64,000 nucleotides of DNA from Paraburkholderia caffeinitolerans (GTDB lineage Bacteria > Pseudomonadota > Gammaproteobacteria > Burkholderiales > Burkholderiaceae): assembly GCF_902859945.1 (NCBI RefSeq), contig NZ_CADIKL010000002.1, positions 1 to 64,000 on the forward strand. Direction: 5' to 3'. Within the stretch, counting starts at the first letter, position 1. Every line of letters starts with the position of its first letter. Below, piece by piece: positions 42,015 to 50,663 of this stretch. Under the pieces are notes generated by a model that did no database searches, was not told the origin of the DNA, and saw nothing but the letters and a program-made list of their open reading frames with translations. Made by a program: the position numbers and the translations under genes.

Positions 42015-43232
42015 TCAGGACCTGTGGCTGGTGTCGAAGAGATGGAGCACCGTGGCGGCCGCGAAGAAGGCGAACGTCGCCGCGCACACGCCTGGCCAGT
42101 CGAAACGGGCGAGCACGGGCCCGGCGAGTGTGGCGCCAACCGCACTGCCCACAAAAAAAAGACCGGTGTAAAGGCCGTTGACACGGCCTCGAGACTCCTG
42201 CGCGAGCAGGTTGATGGCGCGGCGGCCAATGCTCTGATCCCCTACCACGCCGCCGTCGATCAGCAGTGCAGCCACGGCCAGCATGCCGATTGTCACGACG
42301 TGCGGGATGCCCTGATGCATCCCGGCCGCGGCAATCGCTATGGCGGCGAGCGCGAGACCGTGGGCAACGAACGCTGCCGCCCTTGCCCGCCCGAGATCCG
42401 CGGCTCGTCCGGCGATGGGCGCGGCTATCACGCCTCCGCTGCCAGCCAGCGCAAAAGCCGCGACAGCGTTGCTGTCCAGGTGCAGTGGCGCGCGCGTCAG
42501 CACGATCGCGACGCTGCTCCAGAACAGATTGAAGCCCGCCATCAGGAGGCCCTGATAGAGCGCCCGGCGACGCAGCACAGGCTCGCGTGCGACGAGCTGC
42601 GCCATCGAAGCGAGCAAGGCCCGATACGACAGTGTGCCGGTGGGCCGCACGTCGGGCAGACGCCTCATAACGACCAGCGCAACCCCTGCAAGCACGACCG
42701 CATCTCCGGCGTAGAACGCACGCCAACCGAGCATGCCGCCCACGAATGCCGCAATCGGCCGTGACAGCATGATGCCGAGCATCAGGCCGCCCATGACGTT
42801 GCCGACCACTGCGCCTCGCGATGCCGCAGGTGCGAGCGAGGCCGCGGCGGGCACCAGCATCTGGACCACGCTCGCCGTAACGCCCAGTGCGAAAGCGGCC
42901 ACGAGAAAGGTCGATGCAACCGGGGCAAGCGCTGCTGCGAGCAGACAGATGACCTGTGCCAGCAGCGTGGCGCCGATCAGCGGCCGGTTAGGCAAGCGGT
43001 CGGTCAACGGTACGAGGGTCACGAGACCCACTGCGTAGCCGAGCATCGTCAGGCCGGTGATGAGGGTTGCCAGCGAACCGAGATGCAACGACGCCTCTAG
43101 CGAAACAAGCAATGTTTGCGACGCATAGAGCGGCAATACGGCGACCGCGACCATGGCGGCAAACCATACGACCGGCACAGAGGACTGCGTGGCGGCAGGC
43201 AGACAGGAACATCGAATATCGGGCGATTGCAT
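42015..43232 (-). CDS. MFS transporter (drug exporter-like)
   Basis: 405 residues and twelve helices. It has LITGLTMLGYAVGLVTLVPL, TDRLPNRPLIGATLLAQVIC (loop 2-3 motif with D-R-x-x-x-R) and ASLAPAASRGAVVGNVMGGL in the second quarter; the C-terminus ends HLFDTSHRS. Resembles the YnfM/AraJ-like efflux group. It starts 113 bp from the divergent LysR gene and is followed by the hydrolase gene 31 bp downstream, so LysR control of the MFS-hydrolase pair is likely. Confidence 0.86.
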   Translation of the reverse strand: MQSPDIRCSCLPAATQSSVPVVWFAAMVAVAVLPLYASQTLLVSLEASLHLGSLATLITGLTMLGYAVGLVTLVPLTDRLPNRPLIGATLLAQVICLLAAALAPVASTFLVAAFALGVTASVVQMLVPAAASLAPAASRGAVVGNVMGGLMLGIMLSRPIAAFVGGMLGWRAFYAGDAVVLAGVALVVMRRLPDVRPTGTLSYRALLASMAQLVAREPVLRRRALYQGLLMAGFNLFWSSVAIVLTRAPLHLDSNAVAAFALAGSGGVIAAPIAGRAADLGRARAAAFVAHGLALAAIAIAAAGMHQGIPHVVTIGMLAVAALLIDGGVVGDQSIGRRAINLLAQESRGRVNGLYTGLFFVGSAVGATLAGPVLARFDWPGVCAATFAFFAAATVLHLFDTSHRS

Positions 43233-43345
43233 GGTGGTGTCCGGTTACGCCTCGAAGGGGGATGGCCCGATACTACCCTCACGAAATCAAACTACAATCC
43301 TCCAGAATCTGGATACATTCTCAATCATTCCGGGAGAATCCGCGT

Positions 43346-44242
43346 ATGGATGCCTTACGTGAGCTCGAAGTCTTCGTAGCCGTTGTCGACGAAGGCAGCC
43401 TGACACGTGCCGCTCGCCGGCTCGGCCGCTCGTTGCAAGCGGTAAGCCGTTCGCTGCAACTGCTCGAGCAGACGCACGGCACGACGCTGATCGTGCGGAC
43501 CACGCGCAGCTGTGTGCCGAGCGAGGCCGGCATGCGCTTCTACGAACGCGTCAAGGTGGCTTTGTCCGGGCTCGAACTTGCGCGTACGGAGTTGGCGGAA
43601 GAAGCGCATCGACTGACGGGCCGATTGCGGGTCCATACGTCGACCCTATTCGGCCCAAAATACATTGCACCGCTTGTTGCTGAATATCTGCAGCGCCATC
43701 CTTCGTTGGAGCTTTCGTTGGCGCTCTCCGAAGAGTTTGTCGATCCGGTCGAAAGTGGTGCGGACGTCATGATTCGCATTGGCGAAATACCGGATTCGGG
43801 TCTGGTCGCCCGCCGTATCGGCACGATCCGCCGCGTGGCGTTCGCGGCGCCGCGCTATCTTGCGGAACACGGACGCCCCGCTCACCCGGCCGATCTCGCG
43901 AGACACGAATGCGTGATCCGCAGCGGCAACGCGCACGCGGCGCGCTGGAGCTTTACCTCGCGTGACGGCAGAAAAATCGACGTCAACGTAAAGGGCCGCT
44001 TCGAAAGCGATCAGGTGTCCGGTGTGAATGCCGGCGTCGCGAACGGTCTGGGAATAGGTGTCGCTGCGTACTGGCAGATTCGGGACTGGCTGGATGCGGG
44101 GCTCGTGGAGCTATTGCTTACCGACTACGCCATCGAATCGATGCCATTGAACGCAATATGGGCGCGGACGAAAAAGATGCCGCAGCGAACGCGGCTGCTG
44201 ATCGATTTCCTGGCAGCCGCGTTGAGCAACGAGAAGTTGTAG
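43346..44242 (+). CDS. LysR family transcriptional regulator
   Basis: 298 residues from ATG 43346 (GGGAGA upstream). The helix-turn-helix is MDALRELEVFVAVVDEGSLT, RAARRLGRSLQAVSRSLQLL. The effector-binding part begins at about residue 90 (GRLRVHTSTLFGPKYIAPLV), followed by DPVESGADVMIRIGEIPDSG. It belongs to the CrgA/DmlR-like class of short LysR proteins. It diverges from the MFS-hydrolase operon across 113 bp, which should hold the shared operator. Confidence 0.9.
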   Translation: MDALRELEVFVAVVDEGSLTRAARRLGRSLQAVSRSLQLLEQTHGTTLIVRTTRSCVPSEAGMRFYERVKVALSGLELARTELAEEAHRLTGRLRVHTSTLFGPKYIAPLVAEYLQRHPSLELSLALSEEFVDPVESGADVMIRIGEIPDSGLVARRIGTIRRVAFAAPRYLAEHGRPAHPADLARHECVIRSGNAHAARWSFTSRDGRKIDVNVKGRFESDQVSGVNAGVANGLGIGVAAYWQIRDWLDAGLVELLLTDYAIESMPLNAIWARTKKMPQRTRLLIDFLAAALSNEKL

Positions 44243-44304
44243 CGACCCGGGCGTAAAACGTGCAAAAGGTGTAAAAGGCGCCAACGCAGTCGAACGGTTT
44301 GCCC

Positions 44305-44670
44305 TTATATCGACGAGAGCGTCAGCGCATTCTTCACCTGCGTCACACCCTGCACGCCCTCTGCCACCCTGGTCGCCAGTTCGGCCTGCGATTGCTCGGG
44401 CACCTGGCCTTCAAGCGTCACGACGCCGTTGCGCGCGCGCACCGAAATCGTGGATACACGCAGGCCTTTGGTCTTGCTCAGCGCGCGCATTACGGCTTTT
44501 TGCAGCGCACGGTCAGCGGCCTTCGCGGCCTTGGCGTCGCTGACGGCCCCCGCGCCCGAAGCGGTGCCCGTCGTCGGGGGCGCGGAAGCGTCGCCTTGTG
44601 CGCTGGCGCCGACCGACGTCAGTGCGATCAAGAACCCTGCAACCAGATATTTCGCGTGATGTGTCTTCAT
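44305..44670 (-). CDS. Exported single-BON-domain protein (OsmY-like)
   Basis: 121 residues from ATG 44670. A signal peptide ends GASA|QGD at about residue 25. A Thr/Ala/Gly-rich linker leads to one BON domain: ALQKAVMRALSKTKGLRVST, ISVRARNGVVTLEGQVPEQS, then GVQGVTQVKNALTL. It would be periplasmic, possibly contacting phospholipid as shown for some BON proteins. It lies 97 bp after the porin gene on the same strand but is probably separate. Confidence 0.88.
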   Translation of the reverse strand: MKTHHAKYLVAGFLIALTSVGASAQGDASAPPTTGTASGAGAVSDAKAAKAADRALQKAVMRALSKTKGLRVSTISVRARNGVVTLEGQVPEQSQAELATRVAEGVQGVTQVKNALTLSSI

Positions 44671-44767
44671 TGTTGTCCTCTGTTGTCGTCGTGGTTCGGC
44701 AAATGCATCAGGGCACAAACAGCGCGCGGCACGGCATGAAGCCGTGCCGCGCGAGGTCGTCGCCGCA

Positions 44768-45994
44768 TTAGAACCGGTGTGTCATGCCCATCACGGCCAC
44801 CACCTGCTTCGAGCCGTCCGCAGCCGTCATGCCGGGCCAGCTCACGTTCGCGATGCCGTTGTTCTTCATGTACCCCGCGCGCAGATACAGGCTCGTGCGC
44901 TTGGACAGGTAGTGCTCCGCGCCGATCTCGAAGCCCGGCGTGTTGTCGTCCACGCCACGCACGTTGCGGTAGACACCGGCGAACTCGATCGTGTCGACCG
45001 GCGTGGCCTGAATGGTTGCGCCTGCCGAGAGGATGCTGTACGGGTGGACCAGCGCAGCGAGCGGCGCGATCGTGCCCACGCCCGGCGCGGTGACGCGCGA
45101 GCCGGCCGGCGGGTCGCTCGGGCTGTTATAGCTGTAGTTGAACTGCAGGTTCACGATGCCGATCCGGTATGCGAGGGCCGCTGTGTAATGCGCGGTCGAG
45201 ACGAGGCTGAACGTGCTCGCGGGCAGCGGCTGGCCGGCCAGCGGCGTGCCGGCCGGATAGGCCCCAAGCGAGGCGGTTTCCTGGCCGCCGTGCTGGAACT
45301 GATAGGCGAGACCGACGAAGAGCCCGTACCCGGAATACGTCGCCGCCACGTCGAGCATGTTGCCCGAGGTCATCGGAATGGGTTGCGTCACCGTGGAGGC
45401 GAACGCGTACATGCCGTAGAAGCGCAAGCCGCGCCAATCGGGCGACTGGTAGACGATCGAGTTGCTGGTGCGCCCCGAAACATACTGCGTGGCGAGCGTC
45501 GCGCGGTCGCGCGCGCCCGCTAGGTCGAGCGCCGCGAGGGGCGACAGCACCTCGTTGCCGCGAAACGGATCGGTGGGATAGACCGCGATGAAGCTCGGCT
45601 GGTATTGCCGGCCGAACGTGAGCTGCCCCCACTCGTCGTGCTTCAGCCCTACCCACGACTGGCGATAGAACAACGTCGTCGAATCGGCGAAGAACGTGCC
45701 GTTGTTCACGTTGAAACCGTTCTCGACGTCGAAGATGGCTTTCAGGCCGTTGCCGAGATCCTCGGTGCCCTTGATCCCGAACATCGATCCTGTCTGGCCA
45801 CCGCTTCGTTCTGCGAACGTATGACTGCCCGGCACATAGGCCGTGCCGGGGCCACCCTTGGTGCCGGGGCCGTTCATCGAGTACTGCACGAACGCATCGA
45901 CGACGCCGTAAAGCGTCACGCTCGACTGTGCCGATGCGCTGCCCGCCGCCAATATCAGCACAGCGCCGTAAATGCTCTTAGTTACAAACCGCAT
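44768..45994 (-). CDS. Gram-negative porin
   Basis: 408 residues. Signal peptide ending SASA|QSSVTLYG, then the 16-strand trimeric porin pattern: LYGVVDAFVQYSMNG, GSMFGIKGTEDLGNGLKAIF, WVGLKHDEWGQLTFGRQYQP, and the C-terminal VVAVMGMTHRF with terminal Phe for BAM recognition. The loop TKGGPGTAYVPGSHTF after strand 2 is longer than usual. It allows diffusion of small solutes and may serve the adjacent catabolic genes. A long AT-poor region separates it from the acyl-CoA dehydrogenase gene on the other strand. Confidence 0.92.
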   Translation of the reverse strand: MRFVTKSIYGAVLILAAGSASAQSSVTLYGVVDAFVQYSMNGPGTKGGPGTAYVPGSHTFAERSGGQTGSMFGIKGTEDLGNGLKAIFDVENGFNVNNGTFFADSTTLFYRQSWVGLKHDEWGQLTFGRQYQPSFIAVYPTDPFRGNEVLSPLAALDLAGARDRATLATQYVSGRTSNSIVYQSPDWRGLRFYGMYAFASTVTQPIPMTSGNMLDVAATYSGYGLFVGLAYQFQHGGQETASLGAYPAGTPLAGQPLPASTFSLVSTAHYTAALAYRIGIVNLQFNYSYNSPSDPPAGSRVTAPGVGTIAPLAALVHPYSILSAGATIQATPVDTIEFAGVYRNVRGVDDNTPGFEIGAEHYLSKRTSLYLRAGYMKNNGIANVSWPGMTAADGSKQVVAVMGMTHRF

Positions 45995-46367
45995 GCATGT
46001 CTCCTTATTATGTTTGCCGCATCCGGTGGACGCGGAATGTCAACCCTGGCCAGTGCAGCCCCCTCCCCACGACGCGTCGGCCTTTCCGAATGGATTTGTC
46101 AGCGCCCTCATGGTGCCGGTGACAGGGGGGCGATACACCTCCCCTCCAGGAGTGGGAGGGGAATACCCCGATGAACGCGTGCAAAACGGCGTGCGTGCTT
46201 GATACGAATGGATGCGTGCAACTTCCGGGCACCCACTCCCCCCTTGCGTGGGTGGTGCCCGACCCGATTGCGAATCTCTATTCTTGGCTCACGGGGTTCG
46301 AGCCGGGCAGTCAAGCGGCTGCGGCCCCTCGCGAACGAACGCTGGCCCAATCTTCAGGACATCCGCA
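45995..46367. other. Intergenic region between porin and acyl-CoA dehydrogenase with two hairpins
   Basis: About 370 bp. One 8-bp stem pairs 46140-46147 (TCCCCTCC) with 46155-46162. A second pairs GGGCACCCAC (46228-46237) with GTGGGTGGTGCCC (46248-46260) with a 3-base bulge. Either could be an operator or leader structure for the catabolic operon that starts at 46368. No gene seen. Confidence 0.45.
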
Positions 46368-47507
46368 ATGCACATTACCCGTACCGTTTTTCGTGACGAT
46401 CATGAGATGCTGCGCACCTCCGCGCGCCGCTTTCTGGAAAAGGAGTGCCTGCCGAAACAGGCCGAATGGGACAAGGCCGGCAAGGTCGACCGCGAAACGT
46501 GGCTGAAGGCCGGCCGTGAGGGTCTGCTCTGCACGACGTTGCCGACCGAATATGGCGGCGGCGGAGGCGATTTCGGGCACGCCGCGGTCCTGAACGAAGA
46601 AGTCAGCAGACTGAACCTGAGTGGTCTCGGCTTTGGCGTGCACTCGGACATCATCGCCCCGTACATCGCGCGCATTGGCAATGAAGAGCAGAAGCAGAAG
46701 TGGCTGCCCAAGTGCTGCAGCGGCGAATATATTCTCGCGATCGGCATGACGGAGCCCGGCACCGGCAGCGACCTGAAGGCCGTGCGCACCACCGCGATCC
46801 GCGACGGCGACGAATACGTCATCAACGGCAGCAAGACCTTCATCAGCAACGGCCTGAGCGCCGACCTGATCATCGTGATCTGCAAGACCGATCCCACCGC
46901 CGGCGCGAAGGGCGTGAGCCTGATTGTCGTGGAAGCGGACCGCGCGGGCTTCCGGCGCGGCCGCAAGCTCGAGAAAGTGGGCATGCACGCGCAGGACACG
47001 GCCGAGCTTTTCTTCGACGACGTGCGCGTGCCGGTCTCGAACCGTCTCGGCGAAGAAGGCATGGGCTTCGCCTACCTGATGGGCGAGCTTCCGCAGGAGC
47101 GTTTGTCGATTGCGATCGGCGCGGCCGCACGGCTCGAAGCGAGCCTTGATCACACGATCAACTACGTGAAGGACCGCCGCGCGTTCAACCAGACCGTGTG
47201 GGACTTCCAGAACACCAAATTCAAGCTGGCCGACATCAAGGCCCAGGCCATCGCCGTGCGCCTCATGGTCGATCACTATCTGGCCGAGCACATGAGCCGT
47301 CGCCTCACGCTCGAAGAAGCGGCCGTGGCCAAGCTTTTCGCGACCGAATCGCTCGGCCGCGCGCTCGACGAGATGGTGCAGTTGCACGGCGGCTACGGCT
47401 ACATGCTCGAATATCCCGTGGCCCGCGCGTTTGTCGACGCCCGCGTTACGCGCATCTATGGCGGCACGAGCGAAGTGATGCGCGACCTCATCTCGCGCAA
47501 GCTCTGA
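46368..47507 (+). CDS. Acyl-CoA dehydrogenase (long-chain/LCAD-like)
   Basis: 379 residues from ATG 46368 (AGGA upstream); the frame from 46212 is longer but unsupported. Features: IGMTEPGTGSDLKAVRTTAI (FAD/substrate strand), NGSKTFISNG, and IYGGTSEVMRDLIS at the C-terminus. The C-terminal position that is Glu in MCAD is Gly here, whereas ELPQERLSIA in the middle has the Glu used as base in LCAD and isovaleryl-CoA dehydrogenases. It oxidises an acyl-CoA to the trans-2-enoyl-CoA and gives electrons to ETF, encoded at 52188-53892. It is the first gene of a five-gene catabolic operon. Confidence 0.92.
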   Translation: MHITRTVFRDDHEMLRTSARRFLEKECLPKQAEWDKAGKVDRETWLKAGREGLLCTTLPTEYGGGGGDFGHAAVLNEEVSRLNLSGLGFGVHSDIIAPYIARIGNEEQKQKWLPKCCSGEYILAIGMTEPGTGSDLKAVRTTAIRDGDEYVINGSKTFISNGLSADLIIVICKTDPTAGAKGVSLIVVEADRAGFRRGRKLEKVGMHAQDTAELFFDDVRVPVSNRLGEEGMGFAYLMGELPQERLSIAIGAAARLEASLDHTINYVKDRRAFNQTVWDFQNTKFKLADIKAQAIAVRLMVDHYLAEHMSRRLTLEEAAVAKLFATESLGRALDEMVQLHGGYGYMLEYPVARAFVDARVTRIYGGTSEVMRDLISRKL

Positions 47508-47544
47508 TCCAAAATTCCAGTACCTCTAAACAAGGAGACAACAC

Positions 47545-48732
47545 ATGAGCCGTAATGTATTCGTTGCCGGTGTCGGCATGATTCCGTTCAAGAAGCCGGG
47601 CACCAGCGAAACCTATGACGCGATGGGCGCCACGGCAATTCGCCAGGCGTTGGCCGACGCTGGCCTGAACTACGACGACGTTCAGCAGGCCTACGCGGGC
47701 TACGTCTACGGCGATTCGACCAGCGGCCAGAAGGCGCTCTATCAAGTCGGCATGACCGGCATCCCTGTCATCAACGTGAACAACAACTGCGCGACCGGTT
47801 CGTCGGCGCTGTTTCTCGCACGCCAGGCCGTCGCGAGCGGCGCGGTGGAGTGCGCCCTCGCCGTGGGCTTCGAGTACATGGGGCCTGGCGCGCTGAAGTC
47901 GGTCTGGACCGACCGCGCCAGCGCGCTCGAACGGGCAAACGTCGTGGTCGACGAACTGGTCGGCAAGCAAGAGGGACTCAGCAACGCGATCCGCCAGTTC
48001 GCGGGAGCGGGTATGGCGCACATGAAGAAGTACGGCACCAAACTCGAAACCTTCGCTGCCATCCGCGCGAAAGCGAGCCGCCACGCGGCGCGCAATCCGC
48101 TCGCCGTGTTCCGCAATGTCGTCACGACCGAGGACGTGATGGCCGCGCCCATGCTCTGGGACGGCGTGCTCACGCGCCTGATGGCGTGCCCCCCGACCTG
48201 CGGCGGCGCCGCGGCCATCGTCGTGTCGGAGTCCTTCGCAAAGCGCAAAGGCCTGCGCACCGACGTTCTGATCGCCGGCCAGGCGCTCACCACGGACCAG
48301 CCGAGCACCTACGACGCGAAGGACATGATCCGCGTAGTGGGCTTCGACATGGCCCAGGCCGCCGCGAAGATCGCGTATGAACAAGCCGGCATCGGTCCAA
48401 AGGACATCGACGTCATCGAACTGCACGACTGTTTCGCGCAGAACGAACTGCTCACCTATGAAGCGCTTGGCCTGTGCCCCGAAGGCGAAGCCGAAAAGCT
48501 CGTCAACGACGGCGACAACACCTACGGCGGCGAATGGGTCGTGAACCCCTCGGGCGGTTTGCTTTCGAAGGGCCATCCGCTTGGCGCAACGGGCCTCGCA
48601 CAGTGCTACGAGCTCACGCAGCAGTTGCGCGGCAATGCCGACGAGCGCCAGGTCGAAGGCGCCCGCGTCGCGCTCGCGCACAACGTGGGCCTTGGCGGCG
48701 CGTGCGTCGTGACGGTCTACAAGTCGGTTTGA
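47545..48732 (+). CDS. Thiolase, SCP-x/lipid-transfer type
   Basis: 395 residues. Active-site Cys82 sits in NVNNNCATGSSALFLARQAV. The other motifs are IDVIELHDCFAQNELLTYEA and the C-terminal SKGHPLGATGLAQCYELTQQ with GHPxGATG. The ELHDCF form and the C-terminal layout match sterol-carrier-protein X thiolases and 'lipid-transfer proteins', which cleave 3-ketoacyl-CoA with bulky or methyl-branched chains, rather than FadA/PhaA. It follows the acyl-CoA dehydrogenase by 37 bp. Confidence 0.9.
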   Translation: MSRNVFVAGVGMIPFKKPGTSETYDAMGATAIRQALADAGLNYDDVQQAYAGYVYGDSTSGQKALYQVGMTGIPVINVNNNCATGSSALFLARQAVASGAVECALAVGFEYMGPGALKSVWTDRASALERANVVVDELVGKQEGLSNAIRQFAGAGMAHMKKYGTKLETFAAIRAKASRHAARNPLAVFRNVVTTEDVMAAPMLWDGVLTRLMACPPTCGGAAAIVVSESFAKRKGLRTDVLIAGQALTTDQPSTYDAKDMIRVVGFDMAQAAAKIAYEQAGIGPKDIDVIELHDCFAQNELLTYEALGLCPEGEAEKLVNDGDNTYGGEWVVNPSGGLLSKGHPLGATGLAQCYELTQQLRGNADERQVEGARVALAHNVGLGGACVVTVYKSV

Positions 48733-48757
48733 CGGCGTACCGCAGGGAGCCATCGAC

Positions 48758-49198
48758 ATGATCGACAAACAACATATCGGACGCAAACTGCCCGCGTTCC
48801 GCGCGGTGGCCGAGCCGGGCCGTCTGCGCTTCTTCGCGAAGGCCATCGGCGAGACGAACCCGGTTTACTTCGACGAATCCGCCGCGCGCGACGCCGGCCA
48901 CCCCGGCCTGCCGCTGCCGCCCACGTTCCTGTTCTCGCTCGAATTCGAGCAGCCAGATTCGTCGTGGCGCGACGAGGTGGGCATCGACGTCTCGCGCATC
49001 CTGCACGGCGAGCAGTCGTTCACGTACCACCGGCTCGCGTACGCGGGCGAGGTGCTGCTGTTCGAGTCGCGCATCGCGGACATCTACGACAAGAAAGGCG
49101 GCGCGCTCGAGTTCGTGGTGCGCGAGACGCGCGTGACGAACGTGCGCGGCGAACACGTGGCGGATCTGCACAGCGTGATCGTGCAGCGTAACGGTTAA
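48758..49198 (+). CDS. MaoC-like N-terminal hot-dog protein (non-catalytic hydratase subunit)
   Basis: 146 residues with GGGAG upstream. It has the MaoC_dehydratas_N pattern: RFFAKAIGETNPVYFDESAA, GHPGLPLPPTFLFSLEFEQP, GEQSFTYHRLAYAGEVLLFE. The catalytic Asp-His of hydratase 2 is not present in the NPVYFDE segment. It is 13 bp ahead of a MaoC protein that keeps the catalytic motif, so the two probably form a heterodimeric enoyl-CoA hydratase, as HadA/HadB do in mycobacteria. Confidence 0.88.
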   Translation: MIDKQHIGRKLPAFRAVAEPGRLRFFAKAIGETNPVYFDESAARDAGHPGLPLPPTFLFSLEFEQPDSSWRDEVGIDVSRILHGEQSFTYHRLAYAGEVLLFESRIADIYDKKGGALEFVVRETRVTNVRGEHVADLHSVIVQRNG

Positions 49199-49211
49199 AG
49201 GAAGCAAACGC

Positions 49212-49628
49212 ATGAGCAACCTCAACTACGACGCAATCCAGGTAGGCGATACGCTGCCGCCGCTCGAACTGCCGCCGGTCGACCGCAAGATGCTCGCACT
49301 CTTCGCGGGCGCTTCGGGCGACCACAACGCCGTCCACATCGACATCGACTACGCACGCAAGGCCCGCATGCCCGACGTGTTCGCGCACGGCATGCTCTCG
49401 ATGGCCTGGCTCGGCCGCCTGCTCACGCAGTGGGTCGATCAGCGCCAGTTGCGCCAGTTCGGCGTGCGCTTTGTCGGCATCACGCATCTCGGCCACCAGA
49501 TCACGTGCACCGGGCGCGTGGTCGAGAAGTTCGAAGCCGATGGCGAGAAACGCGTGCGCCTCGAAATCCAGACCGCTAACCAGTATGGCGAACCGCGCGT
49601 CGTTGGCGACGCGGTAGTCGCTCTCTGA
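49212..49628 (+). CDS. MaoC-like enoyl-CoA hydratase, catalytic subunit
   Basis: 138 residues. The hydratase 2 motif is LFAGASGDHNAVHIDIDYAR, giving the Asp and His of the catalytic pair, then MPDVFAHGMLSMAWLG. It adds water to a trans-2-enoyl-CoA to give an (R)-3-hydroxyacyl-CoA. With the preceding non-catalytic subunit it forms a complete split MaoC enzyme. The SDR that follows 35 bp later could oxidise its product. Confidence 0.9.
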   Translation: MSNLNYDAIQVGDTLPPLELPPVDRKMLALFAGASGDHNAVHIDIDYARKARMPDVFAHGMLSMAWLGRLLTQWVDQRQLRQFGVRFVGITHLGHQITCTGRVVEKFEADGEKRVRLEIQTANQYGEPRVVGDAVVAL

Positions 49629-49663
49629 ACACCCCACATCGAACATCAGCAGGAGGCAGTGAA

Positions 49664-50488
49664 ATGGGCAAACTCGACGGCAAGGTGGCGCTCGTTACCG
49701 GTTCGGGCCGTGGCATCGGCCGCGCAATCGTGGAAAAGCTCGCGAGCGAAGGCGCGCGCATCGTCGTGAACGATCTCGACGCCGATCCCGCGCACGAGAC
49801 CGTGGAAGCACTCAAGAAGATGGGGGCCGAAGCCGTGGCCTGCGTGGGCAACGTCACCGCGCCCGACTTCGCCGATCGCTTCATTGGCACCGCGATGAGC
49901 AACTTCAAGGGCATCGACATCATCGTCAACAACGCGGGCTACACGTGGGACGACGTGGTCCAGAAGATGAGCGACGAGCAGTGGTACGCCATCATGGATT
50001 GCCATATGACCGCGCCGTTCCGCATCCTGCGCGCGGCCTATCCGCATATCAAGGCGCTCCATGCCGCGGACACGGAAGCGGGCCGCAGCGTCTACCGCAA
50101 GATCGTCAACATCTCGTCCGTTTCCGCGCTGAACGGCAACGCGGGCCAGCTCAACTACTCGGGCGCGAAGGCCGGCCTGATCGGCATGACGCGCGCACTG
50201 GCTCGCGAATGGGGCCGCTTCAACGTGAACGTCAACGCGGTGGCATTCGGTCTGATTCTCACGCGTATGACGTCCGCCGACGCGAAGGCTGGCGCGACCG
50301 TCACTATCGACGGGCGTGAAATTCGCGTGGGCCTGAACCCCGAAATGCTGAAGACGCACGCGCAACGCAATCCGCTCGGTCGCGGTGGCACGACTGAGGA
50401 AGCCGCGGGCGGCGTGTATCTGTTCTGCACGCCCGAGTCGAACTACATCACCGGCCAGACGATTGCCGTGGCAGGCAACGTGCAGTAA
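49664..50488 (+). CDS. Short-chain dehydrogenase/reductase (FabG-like)
   Basis: 274 residues, with AGGAGG upstream. The Rossmann motif is VALVTGSGRGIGRAI; NNAG is in DIIVNNAGYTWDDV; catalytic Ser is in VNISSVSALNGNAG and Tyr165-x3-Lys169 in NYSGAKAGLIG. The C-terminal extension (GREIRVGLNPEMLKTHAQRN) is longer than in plain FabG. It would dehydrogenate the 3-hydroxyacyl-CoA formed by the MaoC pair. A strong terminator follows, so it is probably the last gene of the operon. Confidence 0.9.
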   Translation: MGKLDGKVALVTGSGRGIGRAIVEKLASEGARIVVNDLDADPAHETVEALKKMGAEAVACVGNVTAPDFADRFIGTAMSNFKGIDIIVNNAGYTWDDVVQKMSDEQWYAIMDCHMTAPFRILRAAYPHIKALHAADTEAGRSVYRKIVNISSVSALNGNAGQLNYSGAKAGLIGMTRALAREWGRFNVNVNAVAFGLILTRMTSADAKAGATVTIDGREIRVGLNPEMLKTHAQRNPLGRGGTTEEAAGGVYLFCTPESNYITGQTIAVAGNVQ

Positions 50489-50551
50489 AGTTTAGGCATG
50501 CTTCTACGCTTTCTGGCGCGACGCGGTTCGCGGCCCGGAGCGTGGTCAACA

Positions 50552-50589
50552 GGCCCGTGCAAGGATGCTCCAGCGTCCTTGCACGGGCC
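50552..50589 (+). terminator. Strong intrinsic terminator after the SDR gene
   Basis: GGCCCGTGCAAGGA (50552-50565) pairs perfectly with TCCTTGCACGGGCC (50576-50589). The stem extends inwards by three more pairs (one T-G) to a TCCA loop. GTTTTCGTGTTTT follows, with two runs of four T. This ends the five-gene operon begun at 46368. Confidence 0.88.
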
Positions 50590-50663
50590 GTTTTCGTGTT
50601 TTGCCTGCTCGTTGCGGGGCTTTCCCGCAATCGATGCACGCACAATCATCAGGATCCCATGCG

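Noticed and set aside
47488..48846. 452-codon minus-strand frame
   Set aside because: It lies opposite the thiolase gene, whose active-site motifs are complete. The antisense product is Arg/His-rich and without domains.
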